Positions 18,606 through 27,850 of a stretch of 64,000 nucleotides of DNA are shown here, in pieces. The stretch lies in contig NZ_CP011479.1 in the NCBI RefSeq assembly GCF_001011155.1, positions 328,501-392,500 of the forward strand. The letters run 5' to 3'. A program made the translations under genes and the position numbers. This DNA is from Hoeflea sp. IMCC20628 (lineage in GTDB: Bacteria; Pseudomonadota; Alphaproteobacteria; Rhizobiales; Rhizobiaceae). Numbering within the stretch: position 1 is the stretch's first letter; the number at the start of each line of letters is the position of its first letter. Below the pieces are notes generated by a model. That model saw only the letters and a program-made list of their open reading frames with translations. It was not told where the DNA came from and did not search any database.

Positions 18606-18988
18606 CTGGATAGCGTGTTGCCATAAATAGCGGTTCGAGCAGTGTGGTTGCTTCCAGCAGGGCAGTTGATCTGCCGATGCGTCATCGCGAGACGCGAATG
18701 ACGCTGCGCTCATCTCACCCGCCTACGAAAGCAGGAGTCGGTTTTTCCACCAACCGAAAATTATTCCGCCCACAATCCGGGAGACATGCAGGACAATGAA
18801 CCATTCCGTGCAGGGGTTGTCGTCAAAGCAACTTTATGGTGTTTTTTTGGCGTCGAAATGACGATTTTTTTAACCAAACCTTCCTAAAAGAGGAGGCTTT
18901 GGCGGTTTTTACGAAAATCCTTTGGCGGTAAATGTGTTCTTAATTTCCGCTTGTTAGGTTGGCATCCTAACTCCAAAGGTGAGTGTTT
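18606..18988. other. 383-base gap upstream of GGDEF-EAL gene
   Basis: No gene is recognised. The first part has a stem at 18679-18704 (GCGTCATCGCG, loop AGA, CGCG and ATGACGC with one bulged A) 74 bases after the preceding stop and without T-run. The second part is AT-rich with two CtrA-like half sites and an inverted repeat, listed separately; it should hold the promoter of the GGDEF-EAL gene. Confidence 0.5.
18870..18971. promoter_or_regulatory. CtrA-like half sites and GTTAGG inverted repeat before GGDEF-EAL gene
   Basis: TTAA-N7-TTCC (18870-18884) and TTAA-N7-TTGT (18940-18954) resemble the CtrA box TTAA-N7-TTAA but keep only one half. GTTAGG (18953-18958) and CCTAAC (18966-18971) form an inverted repeat with a 7-base centre, 17 bases before the ATG and 4 bases before the ribosome site. 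The repeat is certain; the regulator is not known. Confidence 0.4.
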
Positions 18989-21322
18989 ATGCAACAAGCG
19001 GGCAGCACAGCATTCGAAGAAGACGTACGCCTCTCGTTCGTGGCTTCGCTGTACCAGCAGCGGGGCACGTTGTTTGCTGGCATGATCGCGCATGTGCTCA
19101 CCACAATGCTGATTTATCTCCGCATTGACGATCCGTTTTATCTATTTAGCGGCTTGGCACTTTTCATAATTTGGGCAGTTCGCAATCTTGACATGTTGGC
19201 CTTTGACCGGTTGGACAAGTCCGCATTCAAGTTCAGTGACACCCTGCACTGGGAGAGACGCTATGTTGCGGGCTCTCTGGTTGCTGCTTTTGCATTGGGT
19301 ACGATGTGCGGCCATGCATTGGTGGTTGCACAGGACTCGTTTGCAGAGCTGGTGTCAATTTCCGTTATCCTGGCCACGATGATCTCCGTCGTTGGACGAA
19401 ACTTCGGATCGCGGTTGAATGTCGACATGATCATTCTGGCGGCTTGTCTGCCGATGATGGCAGGGCTTGTCATGGCTCGTGACCCTTATATGAGTCTGAT
19501 GGCGCTGCTTTTGTTGCCGCTATTCCTGACAACGCGCTCGATGGCGAACGGGGTTCGTGATTTTCTTTACAATTCAGTGACTGCTGAACGGAAAACCTCG
19601 GAGATTGCGGAACGGTTTGACACTGCACTCAACAATATGTCGCACGGATTGTTCATGCTTGATGGGGAAGGGCGGATCGAGGTTGCCAATCGCAAAGCCC
19701 GCGAGTTTTTTAGCATTGACAGTAATATTGATTTGACTGGTCGCGCCTTGAAGGCGGCAATGCGACTGGGTGCCCGCAATGGCATGATCGCAAAGGAGAA
19801 CTTTGTGCAGATCAATGAACATCTCGAAAAGCTGATCAGTGGTCGCGAAGATCGTTCACTGGTGCGCCTGGACAAGAACTCCTGGCTTGAATTCAGTGCC
19901 CGGCACCGGGGCGAAAAGGGTGTGGTTCTGATTTTTGAAGATGTGTCGGATCGTATTGAATCCGAGAAGCGTATTTTGCAAATGGCGCGCTTTGACAGCC
20001 TGACCAGTTTGCCCAACAGGTCGTGGTTCAAGGAAATTGTGGCGATCAAGAATGCCAAGGCAAAACCCGGCCAGAATCTGGCGCTGGCGGTTCTCGATAT
20101 CGATGATTTCAAGCATGTCAACGATACCATGGGACACGTCAACGGCGACAGGCTGCTGAGTTCGATTGCGAATCGCCTGAGGTCGTTGTCCCGACAGAAA
20201 ATCGTCATTTCCCGGTTTGGCGGCGATGAGTTTGTGCTGTTTTTCCCGGATGTGGCGGATGCGGATGAGTTGCAGACATCAATGGACCACGTGATTGACA
20301 CGTTGCGTGGTACTTACATGATTGACGGGCATAAGCTTTTTATAAGTCTTTCGGGTGGAGCAGTCATGGCGCCGGTTGCCGGGGTGCAGGTCGAGGAGTT
20401 GCACATTCAGGCAGACCTTGCCTTGTATGAAGCAAAGCGCCGGGACAAGAACCGCTGGACACTGTTCGAGGAATCGATGGATCAGCAGTATTCTGCACGT
20501 CAGTACATGAAAAGCGAACTTCGTGAAGCGATCCGCACAGGGGCAATGGATCTGTTTTATCAGCCGATGTTCAACCCCGCAGGTACCCAGATTGCCGGTG
20601 CCGAAGCCTTGTCGCGGTGGAACCATGCGGAGCTTGGGCCGATATCGCCTGCGGTCTACATCCCCCTTGCCGAAGAGATGGGGATCATAAGTGAACTCAC
20701 CCATAGCGTGTTCGACAAGGCGGTGCGTGATTGCTCCAATTGGCCCGGCGACCTGTTTGTCTCCGTCAATCTTTCCGCTCATGACCTGGGCGACCGGACC
20801 ATAATATCGGTGATTACCGACGCGCTCGACAGATACAATCTGGCGCCGGAGCGGCTGCAACTGGAAATCACCGAGAGCGGACTGATGAACGACCTGGAGG
20901 TGGCCAGAGACATTTTGACGGAACTCCGGGCCATGGGAATGCAAATCGCTATTGATGATTTCGGAACCGGCTATTCCAGTCTCAGTTATCTTGATATTTT
21001 GCCGCTCAACAAGGTCAAGATCGACCGGTCCTTTGTCAGTAATCTCACCGAAGACGCAAAAAAGCTGAAACTCCTGCGTGGTGTTGTCCACCTCGCGCGC
21101 GAGCTTGGGCTGGATGTTGTCGTCGAGGGTGTAGAGACCGAAGAGCAATTGGCGATGATCCGCGACAACAATTGCGCCGATCTGATTCAGGGCTACATTT
21201 TCGGGACACCGATGCCGAAGGGCGCTTTCCTGGAACTCGCGGCCAAGCTGGCCAAGCCGGGAAAACAGAAGGCAGCTTCGACAGCCAAGCGGCGGTCCCG
21301 GTCAGCACAACTGGCGCACTGA
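18989..21322 (+). CDS. Membrane GGDEF-EAL protein (cyclic di-GMP turnover)
   Basis: A 777-residue signalling protein. Residues about 25-185 hold five or so hydrophobic spans (a MASE-like membrane sensor), followed by a PAS_7-type domain (about 204-323, FDTALNNMSHGLFMLDGEGR), a GGDEF domain with the intact motif RFGGDEF at about 409-415, and an EAL domain with EALSRW near 537, DFGTGYSSLSYL near 655, KIDRSFV near 675 and EGVET near 713. Both catalytic sets look complete, so it could both make and break cyclic di-GMP; in many such proteins one activity dominates. Start is ATG 18989, six bases after AAGGTGAG, rather than GTG 18983. Next to it is the FeeM-like gene. Confidence 0.92.
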   Translation: MQQAGSTAFEEDVRLSFVASLYQQRGTLFAGMIAHVLTTMLIYLRIDDPFYLFSGLALFIIWAVRNLDMLAFDRLDKSAFKFSDTLHWERRYVAGSLVAAFALGTMCGHALVVAQDSFAELVSISVILATMISVVGRNFGSRLNVDMIILAACLPMMAGLVMARDPYMSLMALLLLPLFLTTRSMANGVRDFLYNSVTAERKTSEIAERFDTALNNMSHGLFMLDGEGRIEVANRKAREFFSIDSNIDLTGRALKAAMRLGARNGMIAKENFVQINEHLEKLISGREDRSLVRLDKNSWLEFSARHRGEKGVVLIFEDVSDRIESEKRILQMARFDSLTSLPNRSWFKEIVAIKNAKAKPGQNLALAVLDIDDFKHVNDTMGHVNGDRLLSSIANRLRSLSRQKIVISRFGGDEFVLFFPDVADADELQTSMDHVIDTLRGTYMIDGHKLFISLSGGAVMAPVAGVQVEELHIQADLALYEAKRRDKNRWTLFEESMDQQYSARQYMKSELREAIRTGAMDLFYQPMFNPAGTQIAGAEALSRWNHAELGPISPAVYIPLAEEMGIISELTHSVFDKAVRDCSNWPGDLFVSVNLSAHDLGDRTIISVITDALDRYNLAPERLQLEITESGLMNDLEVARDILTELRAMGMQIAIDDFGTGYSSLSYLDILPLNKVKIDRSFVSNLTEDAKKLKLLRGVVHLARELGLDVVVEGVETEEQLAMIRDNNCADLIQGYIFGTPMPKGAFLELAAKLAKPGKQKAASTAKRRSRSAQLAH

Positions 21323-21469
21323 AGCCAACCTGATCTGACAAGCGGCTATCAATTCCAAATTAATTGTCCCCGGTGCTTTTTCACAGGTCTGCCGGTGTTC
21401 TGTGTGTTTTCAACGTTTCGTTAACCATAATAAATAGTTAACAGGCTGTTTGCGGCGCTATGTGATTGC

Positions 21470-21484
21470 TTAATGAAAAATTAA
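21470..21484. promoter_or_regulatory. Full CtrA-type site TTAA-N7-TTAA
   Basis: TTAA-TGAAAAA-TTAA, followed by C, matches the alphaproteobacterial CtrA consensus exactly. It ends 24 bases before the FeeM-like start, in the promoter/leader. About 50 bases upstream are two GTTAAC palindromes (21420-21425 and 21437-21442), which also carry TTAA cores. Confidence 0.65.
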
Positions 21485-21508
21485 CGATAAGCTTCTCCTT
21501 GAGAAATT

Positions 21509-22264
21509 ATGGGGATCATGTCGTCCATGACAAAAGCTAATCCAGACACGGTTTCGGGATTTGGTGCCAGCGTGATGCGCTTTCTTGAAAGCATTGAGTA
21601 TCGTCGCATCGAAAGCGCTGACGATCTCGCGGATGTTGCTCGAATTCGTCAAAAGGCGTTTTCGATGGTTGGGCTGGCCCCGCAAAATGGCACGCATCTG
21701 ATTGACGATCTTGATTTCAAACCGAATGCGCATGTGATGGGTGTTTTCTTCGACGAACAACTTGTCTCGACTATCCGTGTTCATCACGTCACTGCAGCTC
21801 ACCGCGACAGCGTTGCCGTGTCGCATTTTCCCGATATCATGAACCCGCTTCTTGATGCCGGTAAAACCTTTATCGATCCGGTTCGGTTCGCAGCCGACCC
21901 TGATACCATGCGCGAATACCCGGCATTGCCCTATTTGACTTTGCGGGTTGCAACCATGGCGACCGTCTTCTTCGATGTGGATTTTTGCCTGTCGGTGATC
22001 AAGCCGAACCATCGAGCTTTCTACAAGCGTGTCTTCCAGTCGATTGAACTGACCGAACCTCGTTATTTCGAGCGCTATGACAGCAATATCGAGCTGCATG
22101 GGGCCAATGCCCACGAGTTGAAGCGAACGCTCTTTGACCGCTATCCGTTCTTCCGGTCGCAGCCGCATGAGCGCAAGATGATGTTTGCACCACGCGAAGT
22201 ACTAGGGCTCACACCCCTGACGATCCTGCCAACGGCTCGGTACGCGCTTCAACAAGCCAGTTGA
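21509..22264 (+). CDS. FeeM-like N-acyl amino acid synthase / acyltransferase fold protein
   Basis: A 251-residue protein with the acyl-homoserine-lactone-synthase/GNAT-like fold of the N-acyl amino acid synthase FeeM family: YRRIESADDLADVARIRQKAF at the N-terminus, then FDEQLVSTIRVHHVTA and FIDPVRFAADP. These families transfer an acyl group from acyl-ACP to an amino acid, or are relatives of unproven activity. No autoinducer receptor gene (LuxR type) is adjacent, so a classical quorum role is not indicated. Start at 21509 is the first ATG; 21518 is possible. The promoter region carries a full CtrA site, linking expression to the cell-cycle regulator. It follows the GGDEF-EAL gene by 186 bases. 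Confidence 0.7.
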   Translation: MGIMSSMTKANPDTVSGFGASVMRFLESIEYRRIESADDLADVARIRQKAFSMVGLAPQNGTHLIDDLDFKPNAHVMGVFFDEQLVSTIRVHHVTAAHRDSVAVSHFPDIMNPLLDAGKTFIDPVRFAADPDTMREYPALPYLTLRVATMATVFFDVDFCLSVIKPNHRAFYKRVFQSIELTEPRYFERYDSNIELHGANAHELKRTLFDRYPFFRSQPHERKMMFAPREVLGLTPLTILPTARYALQQAS

Positions 22265-22414
22265 ATGAAGCCAATCATTGATGGCCATGGCGAGGCTCAG
22301 CAATGCCTGGAGGTCATTGACCGATATTACCCTTGGCTTGTGACTGCTTGTCCATTGCACATTGCCGGTGGTTTGTGTAATTCCTCGGTAAATTGTCATT
22401 AGGGGAGTTACAGC

Positions 22415-22639
22415 ATGGCTGAACAGAAGAATGGTCCTGTCGAAACTGGCGCTGCAATGGATTATTCCGAGCACGAGAGAACCTACGTAGGATTTCTTGC
22501 TGCGGCGAAGTACGGAACGATTACCATCGTGGCTTTGTTCATCGCCATGGCCCTGTTCTTTTTTTCCGGCGCCGGCGCCATCGTCAGCTTCCTGGCGTTC
22601 CTCATTCTCAGCATCGGCGGTTCTATTCTCGCTCGCTGA
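22415..22639 (+). CDS. aa3-type cytochrome c oxidase subunit IV
   Basis: A 74-residue protein with a hydrophilic N-terminus containing DYSEHERTYVGFL (residues about 16-28) and two hydrophobic stretches to the C-terminus. This is the bacterial aa3 oxidase subunit IV family (PF07835). It is a small accessory subunit of the respiratory oxidase in the inner membrane. It sits 74 bases upstream of the transhydrogenase genes, an arrangement often seen in Rhizobiales. Confidence 0.85.
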   Translation: MAEQKNGPVETGAAMDYSEHERTYVGFLAAAKYGTITIVALFIAMALFFFSGAGAIVSFLAFLILSIGGSILAR

Positions 22640-22713
22640 AGCATTCGCACGCGCCGGGGTCTTGAGTGATCTGCCCCGGCGTGTCTCATCCTGTTGTAAG
22701 AGGAGGGGCTCTC

Positions 22714-23865
22714 GTGGGCGCCACTGTATTTGTAGCCAAAGAGTCAGATTCGCTTGAATCACGCGTCGCCGCTTCGCCGGAGACCGTGAAAAAGATGACT
22801 GCACTCGGCTTGGAAGTCATTGTTCAGAAGGGTGCTGGCGAGAAATCCAGGATTACCGACGCGGACTTCATCGCTGCCGGCGCGACAACGGGAACCGCAG
22901 CGAGTGCCAAGAAGGCTGATGTTGTTCTTCGTGTCCGGCGTCCGTCGGAAACGGACATCAAGTCTCTCAAATCAGGCGCAATCGTGCTTGCGCAAATGGA
23001 TCCCTACGGCAATGAAAAGGCGCTCGCCGCCTTGGCAAAAGCCGGGGTCACGAGCTTCGCCATGGAATTGATGCCGCGCATCACACGGGCGCAGTCAATG
23101 GATGTGCTTTCATCACAGGCAAACCTCGCCGGCTATCAGGCGGTTATCGAAGCCGCCCATACGTTCGACCGGGCAATGCCGATGATGATGACTGCGGCTG
23201 GCACCGTGGCAGCGGCGAAAGTCTTTGTGATGGGAGCCGGTGTTGCCGGTTTGCAGGCAATCGCCACCGCACGCCGTCTTGGTGCTGCGGTATCGGCCAC
23301 CGATGTGCGTCCTGCCGCCAAGGAGCAGGTTGCTTCGCTCGGCGCAAAATTCATTGCTGTTGAAGACGATGAGTTCAAAGCTGCCGAAACCTCCGGCGGC
23401 TATGCCAAGGAAATGTCAAAAGAGTATCAGGCCAAACAGGCCGCGCTGGTCGCCGATCATATCTCCAAGCAGGATATCGTCATCACCACTGCGTTGATCC
23501 CCGGCCGTCCGGCACCCAAGCTGATTTCGCGCGATATGCTCAAGAGCATGCGTCTGGGTTCTGTGGCCGTCGATCTGGCGGTTGAGCGCGGTGGAAACAT
23601 CGAAGGCTCCAAGCCTGGCGAAACCGTCACAGTCGATGGCGTCACGGTGATCGGCATTCTCAACATGCCCGGGCAGATCGCTGCAAGCGCATCGCTGCTC
23701 TACGCCAAGAACCTTTTGACCTTCCTCGACACCATGATCGACAAGGAAACCCAAACGGTCGTCGTCGATCTTGAGGATGAACTGGTCAAGGCGACGGCGT
23801 TGACCCATGGCGGCGCAATCATTCATCCCGCATTTGGCGGTGAAAACACCAAGGGAGCAGCGTGA
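22714..23865 (+). CDS. pntAA: Proton-translocating NAD(P) transhydrogenase, alpha-1 subunit
   Basis: A 383-residue NAD(H)-binding domain I protein of the transhydrogenase that uses the proton gradient to make NADPH from NADH. Recognisable are the N-terminal alanine-dehydrogenase-like region ([20 protein letters not shown]), [20 protein letters not shown] near 130, and the nucleotide motif [20 protein letters not shown] near 175. Start is GTG at 22714 because AAGAGGAGG lies 9 bases upstream; the frame is open earlier without such a site. The stop overlaps the pntAB start by one base. Split alpha subunits are normal in alphaproteobacteria. Confidence 0.93.
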   Translation: MGATVFVAKESDSLESRVAASPETVKKMTALGLEVIVQKGAGEKSRITDADFIAAGATTGTAASAKKADVVLRVRRPSETDIKSLKSGAIVLAQMDPYGNEKALAALAKAGVTSFAMELMPRITRAQSMDVLSSQANLAGYQAVIEAAHTFDRAMPMMMTAAGTVAAAKVFVMGAGVAGLQAIATARRLGAAVSATDVRPAAKEQVASLGAKFIAVEDDEFKAAETSGGYAKEMSKEYQAKQAALVADHISKQDIVITTALIPGRPAPKLISRDMLKSMRLGSVAVDLAVERGGNIEGSKPGETVTVDGVTVIGILNMPGQIAASASLLYAKNLLTFLDTMIDKETQTVVVDLEDELVKATALTHGGAIIHPAFGGENTKGAA

Positions 23866-24284
23866 TGGCAGGATCCGCACTTGATACCGCTCTTGAAAAT
23901 CTGGAGCAGGCCTTAAGCGCAGTCCGTGAGGCTGCGGAAAATGCCGGGCCAGCGGGCGACGGCATTGCGGCAGCCGTTCACGCGGCAAGCGGCGGGGCGA
24001 TTGACCCGTTTGTTTTTCAGGTCGCAATTTTCGTTCTGGCGATTTTTGTCGGCTACTACGTGGTCTGGTCGGTGACGCCGGCCTTGCACACGCCTTTGAT
24101 GGCTGTGACCAACGCAATTTCCTCGGTCATTGTTGTGGGCGCACTGCTTGCCGTCGGCACATCGCTCTCGGGTTGGGCAACCGGCTTCGGGTTTGTTGCG
24201 CTGGTGCTTGCGTCGGTCAATATATTTGGCGGGTTCCTCGTCACCCAGCGCATGCTGGCCATGTACAAGAAAAAAGAGAAGTGA
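23865..24284 (+). CDS. pntAB: NAD(P) transhydrogenase, alpha-2 subunit
   Basis: A 139-residue membrane subunit with an Ala-rich soluble N-terminus of about 45 residues and three to four hydrophobic spans ([18 protein letters not shown] onward) forming part of the proton channel. The conserved stretch [18 protein letters not shown] is present. Start codon overlaps the pntAA stop (TGATG), so translation is coupled. pntB follows after 10 bases. Confidence 0.93.
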   Translation: MAGSALDTALENLEQALSAVREAAENAGPAGDGIAAAVHAASGGAIDPFVFQVAIFVLAIFVGYYVVWSVTPALHTPLMAVTNAISSVIVVGALLAVGTSLSGWATGFGFVALVLASVNIFGGFLVTQRMLAMYKKKEK

Positions 24285-24294
24285 GGGCCGGCTG

Positions 24295-25692
24295 ATGTCA
24301 GAGAATTTTGCCGCATTCGCCTACCTCGTTTCCGGTGTCATGTTCATCATGGCTCTTCGGGGCCTATCCCATCCAACGACCAGCCGTCAGGGTAACCTCT
24401 ACGGCATGGTTGGCATGGCAGTTGCCATTGTCACGACTTTGCTGCTTGCCAAGCCTTCATTCAGCGGATTTGCGATGATTGTCGCAGGTCTCGCCATTGG
24501 CGGCGGCGCGGGCGCCTATATCGCTCGCAAGATTCCGATGACATCAATGCCGCAGCTGGTTGCGGGCTTTCATAGCCTGGTCGGTCTTGCTGCCGTTCTG
24601 GTGGCGTCGGCAGCGCTTTATTCGCCGCATGCCTTCGGCATCGGTGAAGTCGGCGAGATCCATGCGCAGGCGCTGATCGAAATGTCGTTGGGCGTCGCCA
24701 TCGGCGCGATCACCTTCACCGGTTCGATCATTGCGTTTCTCAAGCTTGATGGCCGCATGTCGGGCAAACCAATCATGCTGCCAATGCGCCACGTCATCAA
24801 TGCCGGACTGCTGATCGGTATTGTCGTGCTGATCGGTGCGCTTGTGGCGACGGAAAGCTACACGGCGTTCTGGCTGGTGGTGGTTCTGTCGCTGGCGCTC
24901 GGTGTGTTGCTCATCGTGCCGATCGGTGGTGCTGACATGCCGGTTGTCGTGTCGATGCTCAATTCCTATTCGGGTTGGGCTGCGGCCGGCATTGGCTTCA
25001 CACTTGGAAATCTGGCGCTGATCATTACCGGTGCGCTGGTAGGCTCATCTGGCGCGATCTTGTCCTACATCATGTGCAAGGGCATGAACCGGTCCTTCAT
25101 CTCTGTCATTCTCGGTGGCTTTGGCGGCGAAGCCGCAGCGGCTGGCAGTGATGATATTGATCGCAGCGTCAAGCTCGGTTCGGCCGACGACGCCGCTTTC
25201 CTGATGGCCAATGCATCAAAGGTGATCATCGTTCCTGGATATGGCATGGCAGTGGCTCAGGCACAGCACGCCACACGGGAACTGGCTGACAAGCTCAAGG
25301 AACACGGCGTGGAGGTCAAGTATGCCATCCATCCGGTGGCCGGCCGTATGCCCGGTCACATGAACGTGCTGCTGGCAGAAGCCAATGTGCCCTATGACGA
25401 AGTCTTCGAACTCGAAGACATCAATTCGGAGTTTGCGCAGGCTGACGTGGCCTATGTGATTGGCGCCAATGACGTCACCAACCCGGCGGCGCGCGACGAC
25501 AAGACATCGCCGATCTACGGCATGCCGATTCTGGATGTCGACAAGGCGCGCACCTGCCTGTTCGTCAAGCGTTCGCTCGGTTCCGGCTATGCCGGCATCG
25601 ACAACACCTTGTTTTACAAGGACAGCACGATGATGCTGCTGGGCGACGCCAAGAAGATGACCGACGATATCGTCAAGGCGATCGATCACTGA
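24295..25692 (+). CDS. pntB: NAD(P) transhydrogenase, beta subunit
   Basis: A 465-residue protein with about eight membrane spans in its first 270 residues (channel domain II) and a C-terminal NADP(H)-binding domain III starting near residue 285 (KLGSADDAAFLMANASKVIIVPGYGMAVAQAQHA is the core, with GYGMAVAQAQ the nucleotide loop). Later motifs VAGRMPGHMNVLLAEANV and GANDVTNPAA complete the site. Length is normal. It ends the three-gene operon, which is closed by a strong two-way terminator. Confidence 0.94.
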   Translation: MSENFAAFAYLVSGVMFIMALRGLSHPTTSRQGNLYGMVGMAVAIVTTLLLAKPSFSGFAMIVAGLAIGGGAGAYIARKIPMTSMPQLVAGFHSLVGLAAVLVASAALYSPHAFGIGEVGEIHAQALIEMSLGVAIGAITFTGSIIAFLKLDGRMSGKPIMLPMRHVINAGLLIGIVVLIGALVATESYTAFWLVVVLSLALGVLLIVPIGGADMPVVVSMLNSYSGWAAAGIGFTLGNLALIITGALVGSSGAILSYIMCKGMNRSFISVILGGFGGEAAAAGSDDIDRSVKLGSADDAAFLMANASKVIIVPGYGMAVAQAQHATRELADKLKEHGVEVKYAIHPVAGRMPGHMNVLLAEANVPYDEVFELEDINSEFAQADVAYVIGANDVTNPAARDDKTSPIYGMPILDVDKARTCLFVKRSLGSGYAGIDNTLFYKDSTMMLLGDAKKMTDDIVKAIDH

Positions 25693-25715
25693 TTTGGGTG
25701 TTGATGCAGCTCTAT

Positions 25716-25754
25716 AAAAAAAGTCCCGGAAACAATTTCCGGGACTTTTTTTTT
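25716..25754. terminator. Two-way terminator between pntB and DUF992 gene
   Basis: A 17-base perfect stem with a CAA loop (core AGTCCCGGAAA / TTTCCGGGACT), flanked by A-run and T-run, lies between convergent genes and can serve both. Confidence 0.95.
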
Positions 25755-25771
25755 GGTATTGGTTCTGGTGT

Positions 25772-26272
25772 TTAGTCAGCTGCTGAGCGCAGCTGGATTT
25801 CGGCAATGCCGACAGCGACATTGAGGCCTTCCTGGGCCTGAACGCTGACAGGCTGGAGCGAGAAAGTCTCGTCAGAACCGCCAACCAGGATATTGACGCC
25901 TGCGCCTGCTGCTGCCGTTGCTTCAGCCGACACACCGCGATAATCACCTGAAAGCGAGCCCGGCTGATATTCATAATCAGTGGTCGGGGCGAGAACGACC
26001 CATTCGATCACGGACGCGCCAGTGACTCCAATGTCGACGCCGAATTTGTTGATGACGCCGAAATAGGCTTCCTTGGGAGAATCGGCGTTTGCCGGGGTGT
26101 ATTCACAGGACAAATCCTTGGACGAACCGAAGATAAAGCCGGTTCCGCCTTCAACGACGCATTCCAGAAGCCCCAGTTCTACACTGTCCGCATGGGCAGG
26201 GATCGTCGCCGCGCTCAATCCGAGGGTGGCGATAACTGCCGCTGCGGCGGATATTTTGGTGGTCTTGATCAT
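25772..26272 (-). CDS. Secreted DUF992 family protein
   Basis: A 166-residue exported protein. Residues 1-28 form a signal peptide (alanine/leucine-rich, ending AATIPAHA). The mature part has the DUF992 pattern: ELGLLECVVEGGTGFIFGSS, then DLSCEYTP, with two cysteines likely forming a disulfide, and the glycine/alanine-rich end. DUF992 proteins are common small periplasmic or outer-surface proteins of Rhizobiales of unknown function. Start at 26272 gives the canonical signal peptide; the earlier ATG at 26311 would extend it with charged residues. Single gene, convergent with pntB. Confidence 0.82.
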   Translation of the reverse strand: MIKTTKISAAAAVIATLGLSAATIPAHADSVELGLLECVVEGGTGFIFGSSKDLSCEYTPANADSPKEAYFGVINKFGVDIGVTGASVIEWVVLAPTTDYEYQPGSLSGDYRGVSAEATAAAGAGVNILVGGSDETFSLQPVSVQAQEGLNVAVGIAEIQLRSAAD

Positions 26273-26459
26273 GATGTACTCACTTTCCCGTTTATTGGTT
26301 CGGTGAGACAACGGGCTCGGGCGCCAATGGTTCCGAAACGGGATCAGCCCCTTGGGTCGTCATGATTTTGCTGTGATATGTACCGGTCACGTCGAGCGCC
26401 TGCCTGCTACGCCGCGCATCCATTCGAACGCGACATGCATCAGGCAGGAGTGCTCCGAA

Positions 26460-27311
26460 TCAGCGCACCCGACCCAGACCGTCGATCGCCGGACGATATT
26501 TTGGATCAAGCTGGGCAGCCCGGGCATAAGACCGGGACGCACGCTTCTTGTCGCCGCGGCGCTCATAGATCAAGGCCTGATTGGACCAGGATTCGGCGAT
26601 CTTCTCATCGAGCTCGATTGCGCGATTGAAATCGGCAAAGGCGTTGTCATCATCGTTGAGTGCGACATAGGAAATGCCGCGGCCATTGTAGGGCTCAGGT
26701 GAGTTGGGCGCCAAGGAGATGGACGTCGAAAAGTCTTCGATTGCCTGCGGGTGCTGATTGCGCAGCTGCTTGATCAGGCCGCGATTGTGGTAGGCTCGCG
26801 GATCGGTGGTCTGAAGACTTATGGCACGATCGTAATCATTCATCGCCTCATTCACTCGCCCAGCCTGGCGATAGAGATTACCGCGCCCGATCAAGGCGAC
26901 GTCGTAACGCGGATTGATCTGCAGGGCGCGATTGTAGTCTTTTGCCGCATCGTTCTGGCTGCCCATCGACCGATGAATCAGGGCTCTGTTGGCATAGGCC
27001 TGATAAAATGAGGGGTTGAGCTGAATGGCTCGGTCGAAATCCTCAAGGGCATTGCGGTATTGACCGGACCGACCATAGGCCGCGCCACGCACATTGTAAC
27101 CCTCGGGGTCCCGCGGATTGCGGCGGATAACATCAGTCAGCGACGAGATGTTCTCGTCAGTGCCCTGAGTCTTGTCGATGGAGATGGCATCAATGGGCGA
27201 TGTGGTCGAGCAACCTGACACCGCCATGGTGATGACGGCAGTTGCTGCCAGCAAAACAGACCGAGCTGCGCTTGTTTTTCGAGTTCCTGCCGCTGCAAAC
27301 AAACGCATCAT
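26460..27311 (-). CDS. TPR-repeat lipoprotein
   Basis: A 283-residue lipoprotein. A hydrophobic leader ends in the lipobox VSGC (about residues 30-33), followed by a TTSP linker and at least six consecutive TPR units (for example AYGRSGQYRNALEDFDRAIQ, LNPSFYQAYANRALIH, FADFNRAIELDEKIAESW) that cover most of the protein. It should sit in the outer or inner membrane facing the periplasm as a protein-protein scaffold. Start 27311 follows AAGGTGG. Close relatives are widespread in rhizobia; function is not established. Confidence 0.83.
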   Translation of the reverse strand: MMRLFAAAGTRKTSAARSVLLAATAVITMAVSGCSTTSPIDAISIDKTQGTDENISSLTDVIRRNPRDPEGYNVRGAAYGRSGQYRNALEDFDRAIQLNPSFYQAYANRALIHRSMGSQNDAAKDYNRALQINPRYDVALIGRGNLYRQAGRVNEAMNDYDRAISLQTTDPRAYHNRGLIKQLRNQHPQAIEDFSTSISLAPNSPEPYNGRGISYVALNDDDNAFADFNRAIELDEKIAESWSNQALIYERRGDKKRASRSYARAAQLDPKYRPAIDGLGRVR

Positions 27312-27355
27312 ATAAGCCCACCTTGCTCTTCCGGCGAAATTCCGGTCCGCCACTG

Positions 27356-27387
27356 AAAAAGGCGGAGACGAATAATCGTCCCCGCCT
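27356..27387 (-). terminator. Terminator of rpsU
   Basis: On the minus strand AGGCGGGGACG pairs with CGTCTCCGCCT (one G-U pair) around ATTATT, followed by TTTT. It lies 40 bases after the rpsU stop and just upstream of the TPR lipoprotein gene. Confidence 0.85.
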
Positions 27388-27427
27388 CACATTCATGCAA
27401 GCCCAAAAGGGCAAAAAAACGGCTAGA

Positions 27428-27664
27428 TCAGCGAGTTGGTGCGGCCGGACGGCCACCGCCGATAAGACCTTCACGCTGGGCGCGCTTGCGAGCCAGCTTG
27501 CGAACACGGCGGACGGCTTCTGCCTTCTCGCGCGCACGCTTCTGCGATGGCTTCTCGTAAAAATCACGCATCTTCATTTCACGGAAAATGCCTTCGCGTT
27601 GCATTTTCTTTTTAAGAGCGCGGAGCGCCTGATCGACATTGTTATCGCGGACAAGTACCTGCAC
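27428..27664 (-). CDS. rpsU: 30S ribosomal protein S21
   Basis: A 78-residue, very basic protein matching S21: [20 protein letters not shown] at the start and the [16 protein letters not shown] middle, with a short [10 protein letters not shown] tail. S21 binds the small-subunit platform and supports initiation. The start is GTG at 27664, which gives the family N-terminus; AAGGA lies upstream. The leader has a perfect stem-loop (27690-27705), and a terminator follows. Confidence 0.95.
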   Translation of the reverse strand: MQVLVRDNNVDQALRALKKKMQREGIFREMKMRDFYEKPSQKRAREKAEAVRRVRKLARKRAQREGLIGGGRPAAPTR

Positions 27665-27689
27665 GTTGATCCCGTTCCTTCGAGTTTTT

Positions 27690-27705
27690 GGTTGCTGAAG
27701 CAACC
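27690..27705 (-). promoter_or_regulatory. Leader hairpin upstream of rpsU
   Basis: GGTTGC and GCAACC form a 6-base stem with a 4-base loop, 25 bases upstream of the GTG start. It may be a leader structure; autoregulation by S21 is not shown. Confidence 0.35.
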
Positions 27706-27850
27706 CTGGCAAACAAAAATTCCGTTCGTTCGGCCAAGGGCGTTACGATTGAGGTGGCAAATATCAGTTTCGAACGCCCAAGTCCAGTCCCCCGGCAACT
27801 TGACAATGGGGGCGCTCCTGTATTTTTCATCACATTATCGGCCATACTGA

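Noticed and set aside
18679-18704. Stem-loop after the indolepyruvate oxidoreductase gene considered as terminator
   Set aside because: The stem is good but has a bulge and no T-run, and it lies 74 bases after the stop; left as a noted structure in the gap description.
21509-22264. Classical LuxI autoinducer synthase
   Set aside because: The protein fits the FeeM-like relatives better, and no LuxR-type receptor gene is adjacent.
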